Assembly: GCA_013396655.1 (NCBI GenBank) | Contig: WBMV01003353.1 | Span: 62,001 to 126,000 of the forward strand | Direction: 5' to 3' | From: Campylorhamphus procurvoides | Lineage: Eukaryota > Chordata > Aves > Passeriformes > Dendrocolaptidae | DNA: 64,000 bases | Shown: piece after piece, positions 13,801-25,800 of the stretch | How the letters are laid out: each line of letters starts with the position of its first letter | Position numbering within the stretch: position 1 is the stretch's first letter | Notes under the pieces: model-generated | What the model was told of the DNA's origin: nothing | What the model saw: only the letters and a program-made list of their open reading frames with translations | Databases searched by the model: none | Program-made: the position numbers and the translations under genes

Positions 13801-16800
13801 GAAGGCTGGGTGTAAGATAATTGCAAATAAAGGAAATGCTGAACTCATGCTGTTAAAGTAGCAGCATTCGGGATAAATCAGAAGAGAAAGTCTAAATGTG
13901 CAACTGAAGAGGGGAAAAAATAAAATAGAGAAGCAAGCAGATGACAGGAAAGAATGAAGAGGAAAATTAAGCCAAAACAAGACTGATTTGAGGAAGTCAT
14001 TACAATGGAAGGAAGAAATAAAGTAATCACATCATCCCAGATATGACTCGGTGCACACTGGAGAAGTAACAATGAGTGACAAAGAGCAGGGAAATTGGGT
14101 GCCAGAATCACGGAAAATGACACAATGCTCAGGCAGCTTTCTGAAGTTCATCAATCAAACAGTGCTTTGTCCCAGTCTCCTCTTTGCCTGTGAGGTAACA
14201 GGTGAAAAGAGACTGTCACATCCAGCACCCCAGTGGGACTGAAGTGCTGCACTGCCAACCCACCTGGCCCAGGCTGGCTCTGGGACTCCACCCAGCCCCA
14301 CCTCAACGTGCTCAGGACATCCCTGTTCCTCCCCTTTCCATTTAGATGACCAGAATTGCCTCTGACAGCACCAATCACGTCTGACAAATGGGGAGCATCT
14401 TACCTTATCACTGCGAACATGGAATTGAAGTTCTTGCATTCTCGGCAGTGGAGAGCGATTTTAATGAAATGCTTAATAATCTTCATCCTTTTGAGTTGGT
14501 TGGGCTCTGCTAAAATTTCCATGGCAACCCAGAAGGTCTCCTGGTTGATGACATCCTCAAACTGTTTGAGGTGAGCGTTGCCTGTCTTGGAGTCCAGCTT
14601 GTAGAGGTCGTCGATGTACTCGGTGGGCTCGATGTTGCGGAAGAGCTCGAAGTCGCGCATGGAGAGCTGCGTGGCCACCTCGATGGTGCTCAGCTGCAGC
14701 AGGGAAATCTGGCTCTCCCGCAGCAGCTCCTGAGCATCCTCGTCTGAGCACAAGGTCTCTGTCTCCATATTGTTCTTTAGGTAATACCTGGAGAATAATT
14801 GAGTGACAACAACCCATCAGAGATGCCCTTCAGAGGTTTGTGAGCACAGACATTGAACCGTACCCATCAACGTGGGCATTGCAGAGACAAGAAGGGACAG
14901 GATAACCTTGTACTTCACTTAATGTGAAATAACATCATTTCTTAAGCAAATATTTTGAAAGCTGTTTTAATCTACCTCTTTGTTATCATTTTCATATTGT
15001 ACTCTGTAATACGCTGTCGTGTTCACCTTCAGAAGAAGGTCAGTTACTTTTCCATTCGTAAATTCAGCAGTGAAAATAACATTTTAAAGACACGCTAGTC
15101 CTGAGAAATCTCCTGTTAATGCATTTCTCCATTTCTTACACAAATTCACTGTGGTTTCTTCTATAAATTTAGTGTGGCATAGTAATATCTACACAAGGCA
15201 CAGAGTATTCAGGAAATGAAAATGTATCTGGAAAATTCATTTCCACAGTCCCAAGCAGATCACTTGCAGATACACAAAAGTTTATTGCTCAGAATTCCCT
15301 CTTGTTGCCTAGCAAAGACAACTACAGAATTTTTCACTTTAATAAACTTTCTGCTGGTCTGGCTCAGGTCATCAGATAAAACCAAAGCACTTTAAATTTC
15401 AGAAAGATCCAGAACAGTTTACATAAAAAAGGAAGAATTTATCTCAGGTTAGTATCAGTTCACTGCAACGTGACACTTGAGAAAAAAATTAATTGTACTC
15501 TTTAATCCCCAAGTACATGTGGGAAGTGTCAGAACAAATATAAATTCTTTCTCAAAGTGTAAACCACTATGTATGTCGTGCTGATCTGCTAAATTCAGCT
15601 GTCATCTAGCAAGCTTGCTGTAGGTTTGGAGAGGGGCTTTTGGGGGCAGAAGAGGGAAGTGTAAGTTATGGCATCTCCTTGTTTGTCCTGCCAGCAGACA
15701 CCTGTCTGTTTGAAACCTCCCTCCCTGCTGCTGGAGCTGATGATCCTGGAGATCTCTGCCAACCCTAGGGATGCTGTGATGTCCCACTCCTAAAGGCAGA
15801 GCAAAGGAGCAAGGCAGGGGCATGTTTACCTTCCATTGAGCTGGATCCTGTCGGCCAGCTTGGAGAACTGGTCCGGGAGGCGCCGCTGTTTGATGACGCC
15901 CTCGGGGCTCACGGACACCTCGCACAGCGAGTACGTCTCGGGCGCTCCGGTCAGGTTGAACTCGTGCACGGCGTGGCTCACCACCTCCTTGGCCGTGGTG
16001 TCCTTGCTGATGATGATGTAACAGCTCTGCTGATCAGCTTTGAACACCCTGATCACTTGGTCCGGGATATCTAAAAGAAGAGTGGAACATCTTCAATGTG
16101 TGAAGTTACTTCTCCCTTGAGAAGACAGGAGGTCATTTGGAGACTTTTCTCAAGGACAAGGGGGAATTGTCTTAAGCTGAAGAAGGGCAGGTTTACATTG
16201 GATATTACAGGGATTTTCTTCCCTGGGAGGGTGGGCAGGCCCTGGCACAGGGTGGGCAGAGAAGCTGTGGCTGCCCCTGGATCCCTGGAAGTGTCCAAGG
16301 CCAGGTTGGACAGGAATTGGAGCAACCTGGGCTAGTGGAAGGTGTCCCTGCCCATGGCAGAGGGTGGAATGAGATGATCTTTAAGGCTCCTTCCAACCCA
16401 AACCATGCTGTGAGTTATGATCTACTGTCCCTCTGACAGCCAGAGAACAAAACAACAAGCAGCTGCTGGGAAACAAAAGCCATGTTGGACTTGAAAATTA
16501 TTAAAATAATCTGCTTCTCCTTTCAACTTCAAGAGGAAAACAGAAGACTCTCCTCCTCACTACTTTTCCACAGCTCAATTACTTTATCATCCCAGCACCA
16601 CAATCAAAGCATGAGACAGCCAGGTATGTCCCTGAGCTGTGCATCATCCTTCCCAGCAGGTCTCAGACACTTTGGCAGCATCATTCCTCCTCTGGCTCCC
16701 TCAGTTTGGGAGAGCCAGGTCCACACACGTGCCAGGGCACGAGTCCCAGGGATGGGAAGCCACTGAGCACGGATGGATGGGCCTGGGTGGGAGGATGTGA

Positions 16801-19800
16801 AGAGGAAAGGAGATCTGGTTGCTCCCATAACTAGCTGTGAGCTTTCACACTCACTCTCTCCCCCTGAAGGAACTAAGCTGCTGCCAGCAGTTAATTCTTT
16901 GGCTGATGTACTTATTTATAGCACATTTTATGTATTATAAATGCATTAGAGAACAGCTTTATCTGAGGGAGCCTACAGCAGGAAATAAATATCGACAGAA
17001 ACATGCATTTAATCCACAGCTTGATGATTGCAAATAATTTGCTCCATTAGTTATTACAGAAAGCTTGATATCCAAAATAAAACTGATTGGAAAAAAATGT
17101 CAGGAGTCAAAACACACACTAATTCCAAGCACAGGTAAGTCCAGTTTTTCCCTTCCCTGAAGTCTGAAGACTAAATTTCTCATAGTAGATTTTCCCCTGC
17201 CAAAAATCTACTATTTAAGGGAAAAAAAAAGATACTGGAGGCAATGACTTTGGGGTTACATTTTCTTGTGTCAGAACTTAATGGTGTCACTGGGACAAGT
17301 AGCAGGAATTTCAGGGCAAAATTTAAGCAGGTAACCTCTGGTCCAGCATGAAAAGTTTCCACTCATTGGAAAAGGCTCAAGATCAGTTACAAGTAAATTT
17401 GAAGATGGGAGAAAACAGGGTGTTGAAAACAATCATATTGAAAGCTAATTCTTCTTGTAGTTTCATTATGAGGGTTATCACATTACTGGGACATTCTCAT
17501 TAGTAGTTGGGGTCCAGCTGAATTTGAAAAGCTCAGTATATACATGAAGAGGAGCAATAAAAGGGATAAGTAGGTACTTATTTGAGAGTGAATGTGGTGA
17601 AAATGACATACTGAATAATCACCATGTAATCAAAACTTAGTGCAACTTGAGACAGGTGTGGGAAACAAATTACAGGCACGTTGGTCTTCATGGTCTTGGC
17701 TTTTATGCAAGGAAACATTAATTATTGAATTATTTTTATGCATTATTCAGCTTGTGTTGGCAATACAAAACACATTTCCAGTTTGCATGCACAGAATTTT
17801 ACAGAGTCCAACAGGAGAACAAACTAAAGCTCCAACTATGTTACCATCTGAAACTTCAGTTCTATAGAAGAGATTTAAGCAACTTCATTCCTCCAAAGCA
17901 AGGCTACAGAGAAGAGAGGAAACTGCCAAAGGTCATTCAGTGTTTCAGTGGCAGGAGTGGGAATAAAATGCAGTTCTCAGCACAGCACTGTGCCTGGATG
18001 AGAACCTATGGATTTGGTTTATTTGAGGAAGATTACAGGGCACAGGGCTGTGTAATGCCCCACAGTAATAACTATGTCAAGGAAATGTCTGACAGTGTTA
18101 AGCTTTCAGGCAAGCCATGCAATATTAAGGTCTAGAGGATGCTGCACATCAGGATACTTACAGTAAAACCCAACAGCTGCAGGCAGGAGAAAAAGAAAAA
18201 AAACTGTGTCAACACCAAAGCAAGATTTAGATGTTTACAAAACTTATCAAGTGTACACTGTCAGAAACAGTTTGGTTTTCTCTGCTCCTCAGACATGGCA
18301 GCATTATCTGTTACAGAAAACCTGAAGTGAAGGGCAGGGATGGAGGTGCAGGTGTCCCTGCCCATGGCAAGGGCTTTGGACTTGATGGCCTTTAAAGGCC
18401 CTGCCAACCCAAACCACTCTGTGTTCCTATGACTGATCACAAGATGAACAACTTATCACCATTCCATATTATGCAGTGACTTGCAGAGCATTAAATGAAG
18501 AATTTTAGAGCACACGTGTGCAGCCCTCATGCAGACACCAAGAACCTGGAATGCAGCAAAAAGGGAACTTTTTTTGCTAAGGATGTTTATGCCATTGATA
18601 GGATATATCTGTGTACCTCCTTTTTAAAGGGGAAATCTGCAAGTTTACATAAACATGTCACAGCCACAGGGCACCTTACAAACTGTGCAATTATGCACAG
18701 AACTTACACTGGAAACAGGGGAAAGGGATTCTGACTTGACATGTTTACAGGCAGCTGCATATCACAGCAAACACCTCCTGCAGCACAGCAGGGACAGCCC
18801 AGACTGCACTTCTCAAAACATTCCTAAGGGTTTTAGACATTTAGTTGAATATCCAAAACGTTTGTAAACCATGAAACATTAACATCACTGTGTTGGTACC
18901 ATGGCAGCCCCATTCTATCCCCAACCCTACTTGAAATACACCCTGAAAGATGGGGATGGACAAGTCAAAGCACCAGGACAGGCACTGGGCAGAGATGGCA
19001 AAGGAGAGAGCTGCAGACAAGCACAATCTGCTTCCACCAGAGCAGGCTGACTCCAGAGGATCAGTGACTCTCAAAAGTGGCAGAACACATTTCTTTGTAA
19101 AAGAAGTAAGTGTCACATTCCAAAAAGAGCAACCAAGAGAGGTTTCCAGCCAATCTCCAGTGTGACAAGACAAACAGGGAGCTGCCCTCGGCACGTGATG
19201 CTGGGCAATGATGCCATTTTCCCCCAGAGCCAGCTGCCTTGTAAATCATCCTGTACAAAGGAAGGACTCACTGCTGTGTTACCTGAGGGATTGGAGAAGT
19301 CCAGGATGCTGGTTGTGGGCTGCAGCAGGTCGGGGCTGCTGGAGGAGAGCGTCCCTGGGATGGGCATGATGGCCAGGCTGTGGCGGCACTGGCGCGTGCC
19401 CACGATGCTGTCGTCCTGCGACTGGCTCACACTGCCATCACTGCAAAACAGCCCCGGGTCACTGCCCTGCCCTGCCCTGCCCAGGCTCAGCCCCCAGCCA
19501 GGACACTGAGGGCAATGGGGCTCACACTGCCATCACTGCAAAACAGCCCCGGGTCACTGCCCTGCCCTGCCCTGCCCAGGCTCAGCCCCCAGCCAGGACA
19601 CTGAGGGCAATGGGGCTCACACTGCCATCACTGCAAAACAGCCCCGGGTCACTGCCCTGCCCTGCCCTGCCCAGGCTCAGCCCCCAGCCAGGACACTGAG
19701 GGCAATGGGGCTCACACTGCCATCACTGCAAAACAGCCCCGGGTCACTGCCCTGCCCTGCCCTGCCCAGGCTCAGCCCCCAGCCAGGACACTGAGGGCAA

Positions 19801-22800
19801 TGGGGCTCACACTGCCATCACTGCAAAACAGCCCCGGGTCACTGCCCTGCCCTGCCCTGCCCAGGCTCAGCCCCCAGCCAGGACACTGAGGGCAATGGGG
19901 CTCACACTGCCATCACTGCAAAACAGCCCCGGGTCACTGCCCTGCCCTGCCCTGCCCAGGCTCAGCCCCCAGCCAGGACACTGAGGGCAATGGGGCTCAC
20001 ACTGCCATCACTGCAAAACAGCCCCGGGTCACTGCCCTGCCCTGCCCTGCCCAGGCTCAGCCCCCAGCCAGGNATGCAATATTAAGGTCTAGAGGATGCT
20101 GCACATCAGGATACTTACAGTAAAACCCAACAGCTGCAGGCAGGAGAAAAAGAAAAAAAACTGTGTCAACACCAAAGCAAGATTTAGATGTTTACAAAAC
20201 TTATCAAGTGTACACTGTCAGAAACAGTTTGGTTTTCTCTGCTCCTCAGACATGGCAGCATTATCTGTTACAGAAAACCTGAAGTGAAGGGCAGGGATGG
20301 AGGTGCAGGTGTCCCTGCCCATGGCAAGGGCTTTGGACTTGATGGCCTTTAAAGGCCCTGCCAACCCAAACCACTCTGTGTTCCTATGACTGATCCCAAG
20401 TTGAACAACTTATCACCATTCCATATTATGCAGTGACTTGCAGAGCATTAAATGAAGAATTTTAGAGCACACGTGTGCAGCCCTCATGCAGACACCAAGA
20501 ACCTGGAATGCAGCAAAAAGGGAACTTTTTTTGCTAAGGATGTTCATGCCATTGATAGGGTATATCTGTGTACCTCCTTTTTAAAGGGGAAATCTGCAAG
20601 TTTACATAAACATGTCACAGCCACAGGGCACCTTACAAACTGTGCAATTATGCACAGAACTTACACTGGAAACAGGGGAAAGGGATTCTGACTTGACATG
20701 TTTACAGGCAGCTGCATATCACAGCAAACACCTCCTGCAGCACAGCAGGGAAAGCCCAGACTGCACTTCTCAAAACATTCCTAAGGGTTTTAGACATTTA
20801 GTTGAATATCCAAAACGTTTGCAAACCACGAAACATTAACATCACTGTGTTGGTACCATGGCAGCCCCATTCTATCCCCAACCCTACTTGAAATACACCC
20901 TGAAAGATGGGGATGGACAAGTCAAAGCACCAGGACAGGCACTGGGCAGAGATGGCAAAGGAGAGAGCTGCAGACAAGCACAATCTGCTTCCACCAGAGC
21001 AGGCTGACTCCAGGGGATCAGTGACTCTCAAAAGTGGCAGAACACATTTCTTTGTAAAAGAAGTAAGTGTCACATTCCAAAAAGAGCAACCAAGAGAGGT
21101 TTCCAGCCAATCTCCAGTGTGACAAGACAAACAGGGAGCTGCCCTCGGCACGTGATGCTGGGCAGTGATGCCATTTTCCCCCAGAGCCAGATGCCTTGTA
21201 AATCATTCCATACAAAGGATGCTGCTGTGTTACCTGAGGGATTGGAGAAGTCCAGGATGCTGGTTGTGGGCTGCAGCAGGTCGGGGCTGCTGGAGGAGAG
21301 CGTCCCTGGGATGGGCATGATGGCCAGGCTGTGGCGGCACTGGCGCGTGCCCACGATGCTGTCGTCCTGCGACTGGCTCACACTGCCATCACTGCAAAAC
21401 AGCCCCGGGTCACTGCCCTGCCCTGCCCTGCCCAGGCTCAGCCCCCAGCCAGGGCACAGAGGGCAATGGGGCTGCCCAGCTGGCTCAGTCACACCCTTCA
21501 GCCAGGCTGGCAAACCAAGCACAGAGCAAAGAGAGATCTGAAAGTGTTCGCTGGGAGAGAAAAGTAATTTTGGTCTTGTTCTGGACTTGATGTAATTTTT
21601 TTAAAAACAAGCAACATGGACATAATGACTAGAGACACTAAGTAATTAGTATCTCTTAATTGCCTTAGGCTGAAGGAGGTTTAGATTAGATATTCGAGAG
21701 AAATTCTCCCCTGGGAGGGTGGGCAGGCCCTGGCACAGGGTGGGCAGAGAAGCTGTGGCTGCCCCAGCCCTGGGAGTGTCCAAGGCCGGGTTGGACAGGG
21801 CTTGGAGCACCCTGGGACAGGGGAAGGTGTCCCTGTCCATGGCAGGGGATGGAATGGGATGGATTTAAAGTCCCTTCCAACCCAAACCATTCTGTTTCTA
21901 TGATTAAAAAATCACAACCTGATAAGGAACAATGACTTTTTGACAGAAGGGTCTGACAAACCTGAACAGTTTGGGAGGCAAGATGCTGAACCGAGTCTTG
22001 TCTAAGATTTTCCTGATCCTGTTTCTGCCCCCAGATACAGTGTTTGCTTTCATTTTCTTGTTTCCTTTTTCCCGGGGAAACATCTGTTCCACATCTCCAG
22101 GCATATCTGGGATGGAGTAACGGTTGTTTTTCTTTTCTGCAATTTTTGGAATATGTGGAATTCCATTCTTCTCCTGTCCTATCCTGCAGAGCAGCTCCTT
22201 AAACACTGGAAGAGAAGATACAATCATTGAGAGCTACCTTTGCACACTCAAAACTTCACAGTGAATTCTTCTTTTCCCCTCAAACCTTTTGCTTCCCACA
22301 TCCCAGATCCACAGTAAGGACACACTGCATTCAGGGCAATCAGCACCATGTATTTACTGGCTTTTTGGTTTGTATCTTTTAGGTAATGAAGTGCAGATGC
22401 TTCCTCAAGAACAATTGCAACACAGACTGGTATCTCCCCAAACTGCCTTTGTTTGTTTTTCCTAACACTCCAGAACAGAAGCTGCATCAAATTTCCTTCT
22501 GTGTGTACTAAACTAAGCCAGTCTATTACCCACACAGACATTCCCAAAGATGTAATTCCATGGAAATTGAATTGTTGATGTTCTTTCTGTTTGTTTCCAC
22601 ATATACAAGGTGAAAAAAAAGTTCAAATTGTTTTTTCAACACCAATTATTTCTTTAAAGACCTTCAAAAAAGATTTTGAAATCCCTCATGTCAGAAATTC
22701 AGTATTTTCTGTTGAAAACATGGTGATACTGAAAGAATGCAGAGTCTACACAGCAAATTACTCAGATTGTCCCCTATATGCAAGGCAACCAGGGCTTTCT

Positions 22801-25800
22801 GGATAGAAAGTCCAGTCAAATTGCATATTTCTGGGATGCAACTGTGGAGGAGGGAATTATCCTGTGCAGTGCCTTGTTCTTTCTTTAGCTGTGGTTATTC
22901 TGCCACCTGAACAGATTAAGGAAGAACAACACATGATTTCACTGGGATTTTAAAGAGGTATTTATGTGTTTATATTCATGATGACAATTAAAAGCCAACA
23001 TTTATATGCCACACCACTTTTTACATCCCCCTTTCAATTTCAGACATAAAGGCAATTTCTCCTCTCATTCTCAGAGCCATCATAAAAACTTTTACAAAAT
23101 CCCAGTTTTACGTCTTTGCTGCCTCTTGGCAAAAGTATTTTGGTCCAGATCCCTTGGCTGTGTTTCAGCCCCACTGCATGGAGGGACACTAAAGCAGCTT
23201 AAAGGAAGAGAGGAGTCTTTCCTTCACACACACAGGAAATGTATCATGTAGAGTCTACTCACCAAAAATGTTTGTTTTTACAGTAATGGAGAGATGTGTG
23301 TTGTTCCTTAGGATTTCCAGAGCTTTCACAAAGGTAATGTTCTCAAAATTCTGCCCATTTACTTCCATTATCTTTAAGAAGAAATAAAAATTGGGTTATT
23401 AGGAGAACATCTGTTTGACAGACTTACCAACACAAAGGTGATAATGCAGGCACAGTAAGAACTTTCCAGAAGTTATCACATGATCTTTACAGCAGTTGCA
23501 GAATGAAAACATGCCTTGCAAAACTGCTATTTTCATGTCAGTGAAGTGATCTCCTGTAAATAAGTGAGGACCTCCATTTCTACCTGACAAATGCTTTGGA
23601 TAAATTTCCTTTCTAGGACAACATGACATTCTCTCAGTTAATCAGAACTGGGGGATCCTGAACCACAGGAGAGACATCCCATCACAAGCTGGATCCTCCC
23701 CACGTGTGCCCTGTCACTGCTCCCCCAGCTTCAGGCACTGCCATCAACACATCAGATGGGGATCAATCCCACAGAACAACCTCATGACTTCAACTTCATC
23801 ATATCCCCAGTCAGGAAGATTCCTAAAATAACCATAACTTGGTTTCTACTTCACCATATCCCCAGTCAGGAAGATTCCTAAAATAACCATAACTTGGTTT
23901 CTCTTCCCAAGCTATTTTTGAAACACTTAAATATTTTAATTATCTTGAAAACTATTTAATAGAAGCGACTACTTAATTTAAAACTATTTAAATATAAATT
24001 AATATAAGCATTTATTCAAATTTATTTTTATTTATTATTATTTAAATAGAAATGAACATAAACTGCTTAATTGAAAACTATAATTTAATTTAAAACCATT
24101 TACTAGAAACCAGAAATTTGGAATCAGAAATTTAGCAGATATAAATGGAAGCTGAGCTGTGCCATTCCCCAGAGAACACTTGCCAGTGGTTTGCTTTGAG
24201 CACAGAGCACACAACCTTTTTGGGGAGAACACCAGAGCTGGTGGAACCAGAGTATTTAAATTGATATTACTGCTCTTACCTGATCCCCACGCTTCAGCCC
24301 AGCCTCTGCTGCTTTGCTGCCCATCTCCACAGTCTCCACAAAAATGCCAAAGCCCTTGTCACTGCCCCCCAGGAGGCTGAAGAAGAGGGGAGAGTCCCTG
24401 GAAGGTTTCTGCAGGGTGATCTGTCTCCACTTTGCTTTGGCAGCACAGGCAATGTTCAGCAGCCTGAGATGGCCTTTCATCTTCTGTAACACACGACACA
24501 AAATGCACAGCAATGTTTCTTTTATCAGGAATGAGAAAACAGTCAGGAAAAATAGCCCAAGAAAATGGATTTTTGATGCCATATATTTGGGTCTCACTAA
24601 ATACGCCTTGCCCTCTTTTACAGAAATGCCAAAACCCATAAATGAGTGCCACAGGTACTCCTTTAAATGTCCATGTTAAAAGCCAGCTGTGGACTGTCAC
24701 ACTCCCAGTGCACAGGGTGCTAGGCACTGGTGACACTGGTGACACTGACCATGTCACACTAGAAAAGGTCCCAGCCATTCTCTTTTGCTCCTACCGTGTC
24801 TTCCAAGTTCTTTTCAAATTCTTCCAGGAATCGAGTCATGGCAGGATCTCCTTCAAAGTCATTGAAATGATTGTTCACCCACAGTAAGACCACTCTGGTA
24901 ACCTGTAAAACCACAATAAATGACGTGTCTGTGTATCTGTCTGTCCATCTAGCTATCTAAAAAGGTTCCTATGATACTTCTCCCATCAGCTTTACTCTAT
25001 AAGCAAAGAACCCCTGGCCTTGGCAGAATAACACAGGAAAGATTACTGCAACTGGTGAGCAGAAGACATTTACACTTGAAAGCATCTTCTCTTCTCCCTT
25101 TATAATGTAAACAAATGAAAAGCAAAAAAACAAATATTTTTAGCCCTAACCAGCTACATCATCCAGTACCTGCTGGTGCATAAATTCATCTTCAGCTAAC
25201 TCTTCCTTACACTGTTCATAACAAATACCTTTTTAAAGCATCCTAATGATTTCCTTAAAGAAAGGTCTAGTTGTAATAATAAAAAGCTTTCTTCTAAGAA
25301 CTTGTAGTTAAATCTTCAGATTGTTCTCGTAGGTGCTATAGAGTTACTACCATTCATGATAAAGTTTTTTTACTAACACTACAGAAGCTGCATCAAATTT
25401 CCTTCTGTATGTACTAAACTAAGCCACAACTATTTTATCCCTCTACATTATAAAAAAGTTAAGTCTATAGCAGTTTCTCCTCTAAATTTTATTTGCTGAG
25501 ACACTTCTCTTTTCCTTTCCTTTTCTTAAAAACCATCATTCTGCAGGAGAGAAGCAGCATCACACCTGATTTTGTTTAGCACACCATCACACAACACCCT
25601 GGAGAAACCCTTCTTGATATAAATGAAAAATACTTTCCTTTGAAACATTTCATATAAAATAACTGGAGCGTAATCCCAGTTTATCAGCAATACAAAAAGG
25701 AATTGATTTGCATACATTTTCCCCAGAAATACTCATCTCTTAGACTCCAACCAACCTTATCCCTGAGGCTGTCCACTGTGAACCATTCCAAGAGTTTATT

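Larger units (their letters stand above)
16071..19282 (-). other. intron w12(copy 1)-w13, 3.2 kb
   Basis: Contains CR1 ends at 16150-16421 and 18328-18437, and the start of the duplicated segment at 18117. No exon was found. Confidence 0.8.
18117..20072. repeat. copy 1 of a 1.96-kb tandem duplicated segment
   Basis: Repeats at 20074 onward with a constant offset of 1957 bp up to about 19255. It contains part of the w12-w13 intron, a CR1 3' end, exon w12 and then the 95-bp array. About a dozen single-base differences and one 6-bp indel separate the copies over 1.3 kb, i.e. about 1 percent. Confidence 0.95.
20074..21469. repeat. copy 2 of the duplicated segment
   Basis: Starts immediately after the single N, with the sequence found at 18117. 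It covers the same CR1 end, the same exon w12 and one unit of the 95-bp sequence, then continues into unique intron towards w11. The 1 percent divergence is of the size of allelic differences in birds. Confidence 0.95.
23372..24279 (-). other. intron w9-w10, 0.9 kb
   Basis: Contains the 55-bp tandem duplication and the AT-rich stretch; it splits the PDZ domain after the GDQ turn. Confidence 0.8.

Noticed and set aside
19441..20072. Regular repeats suggesting a CRISPR array
   Set aside because: The units are whole-length identical with no unique spacers, in a vertebrate gene; it is a tandem duplication of a splice-acceptor region.
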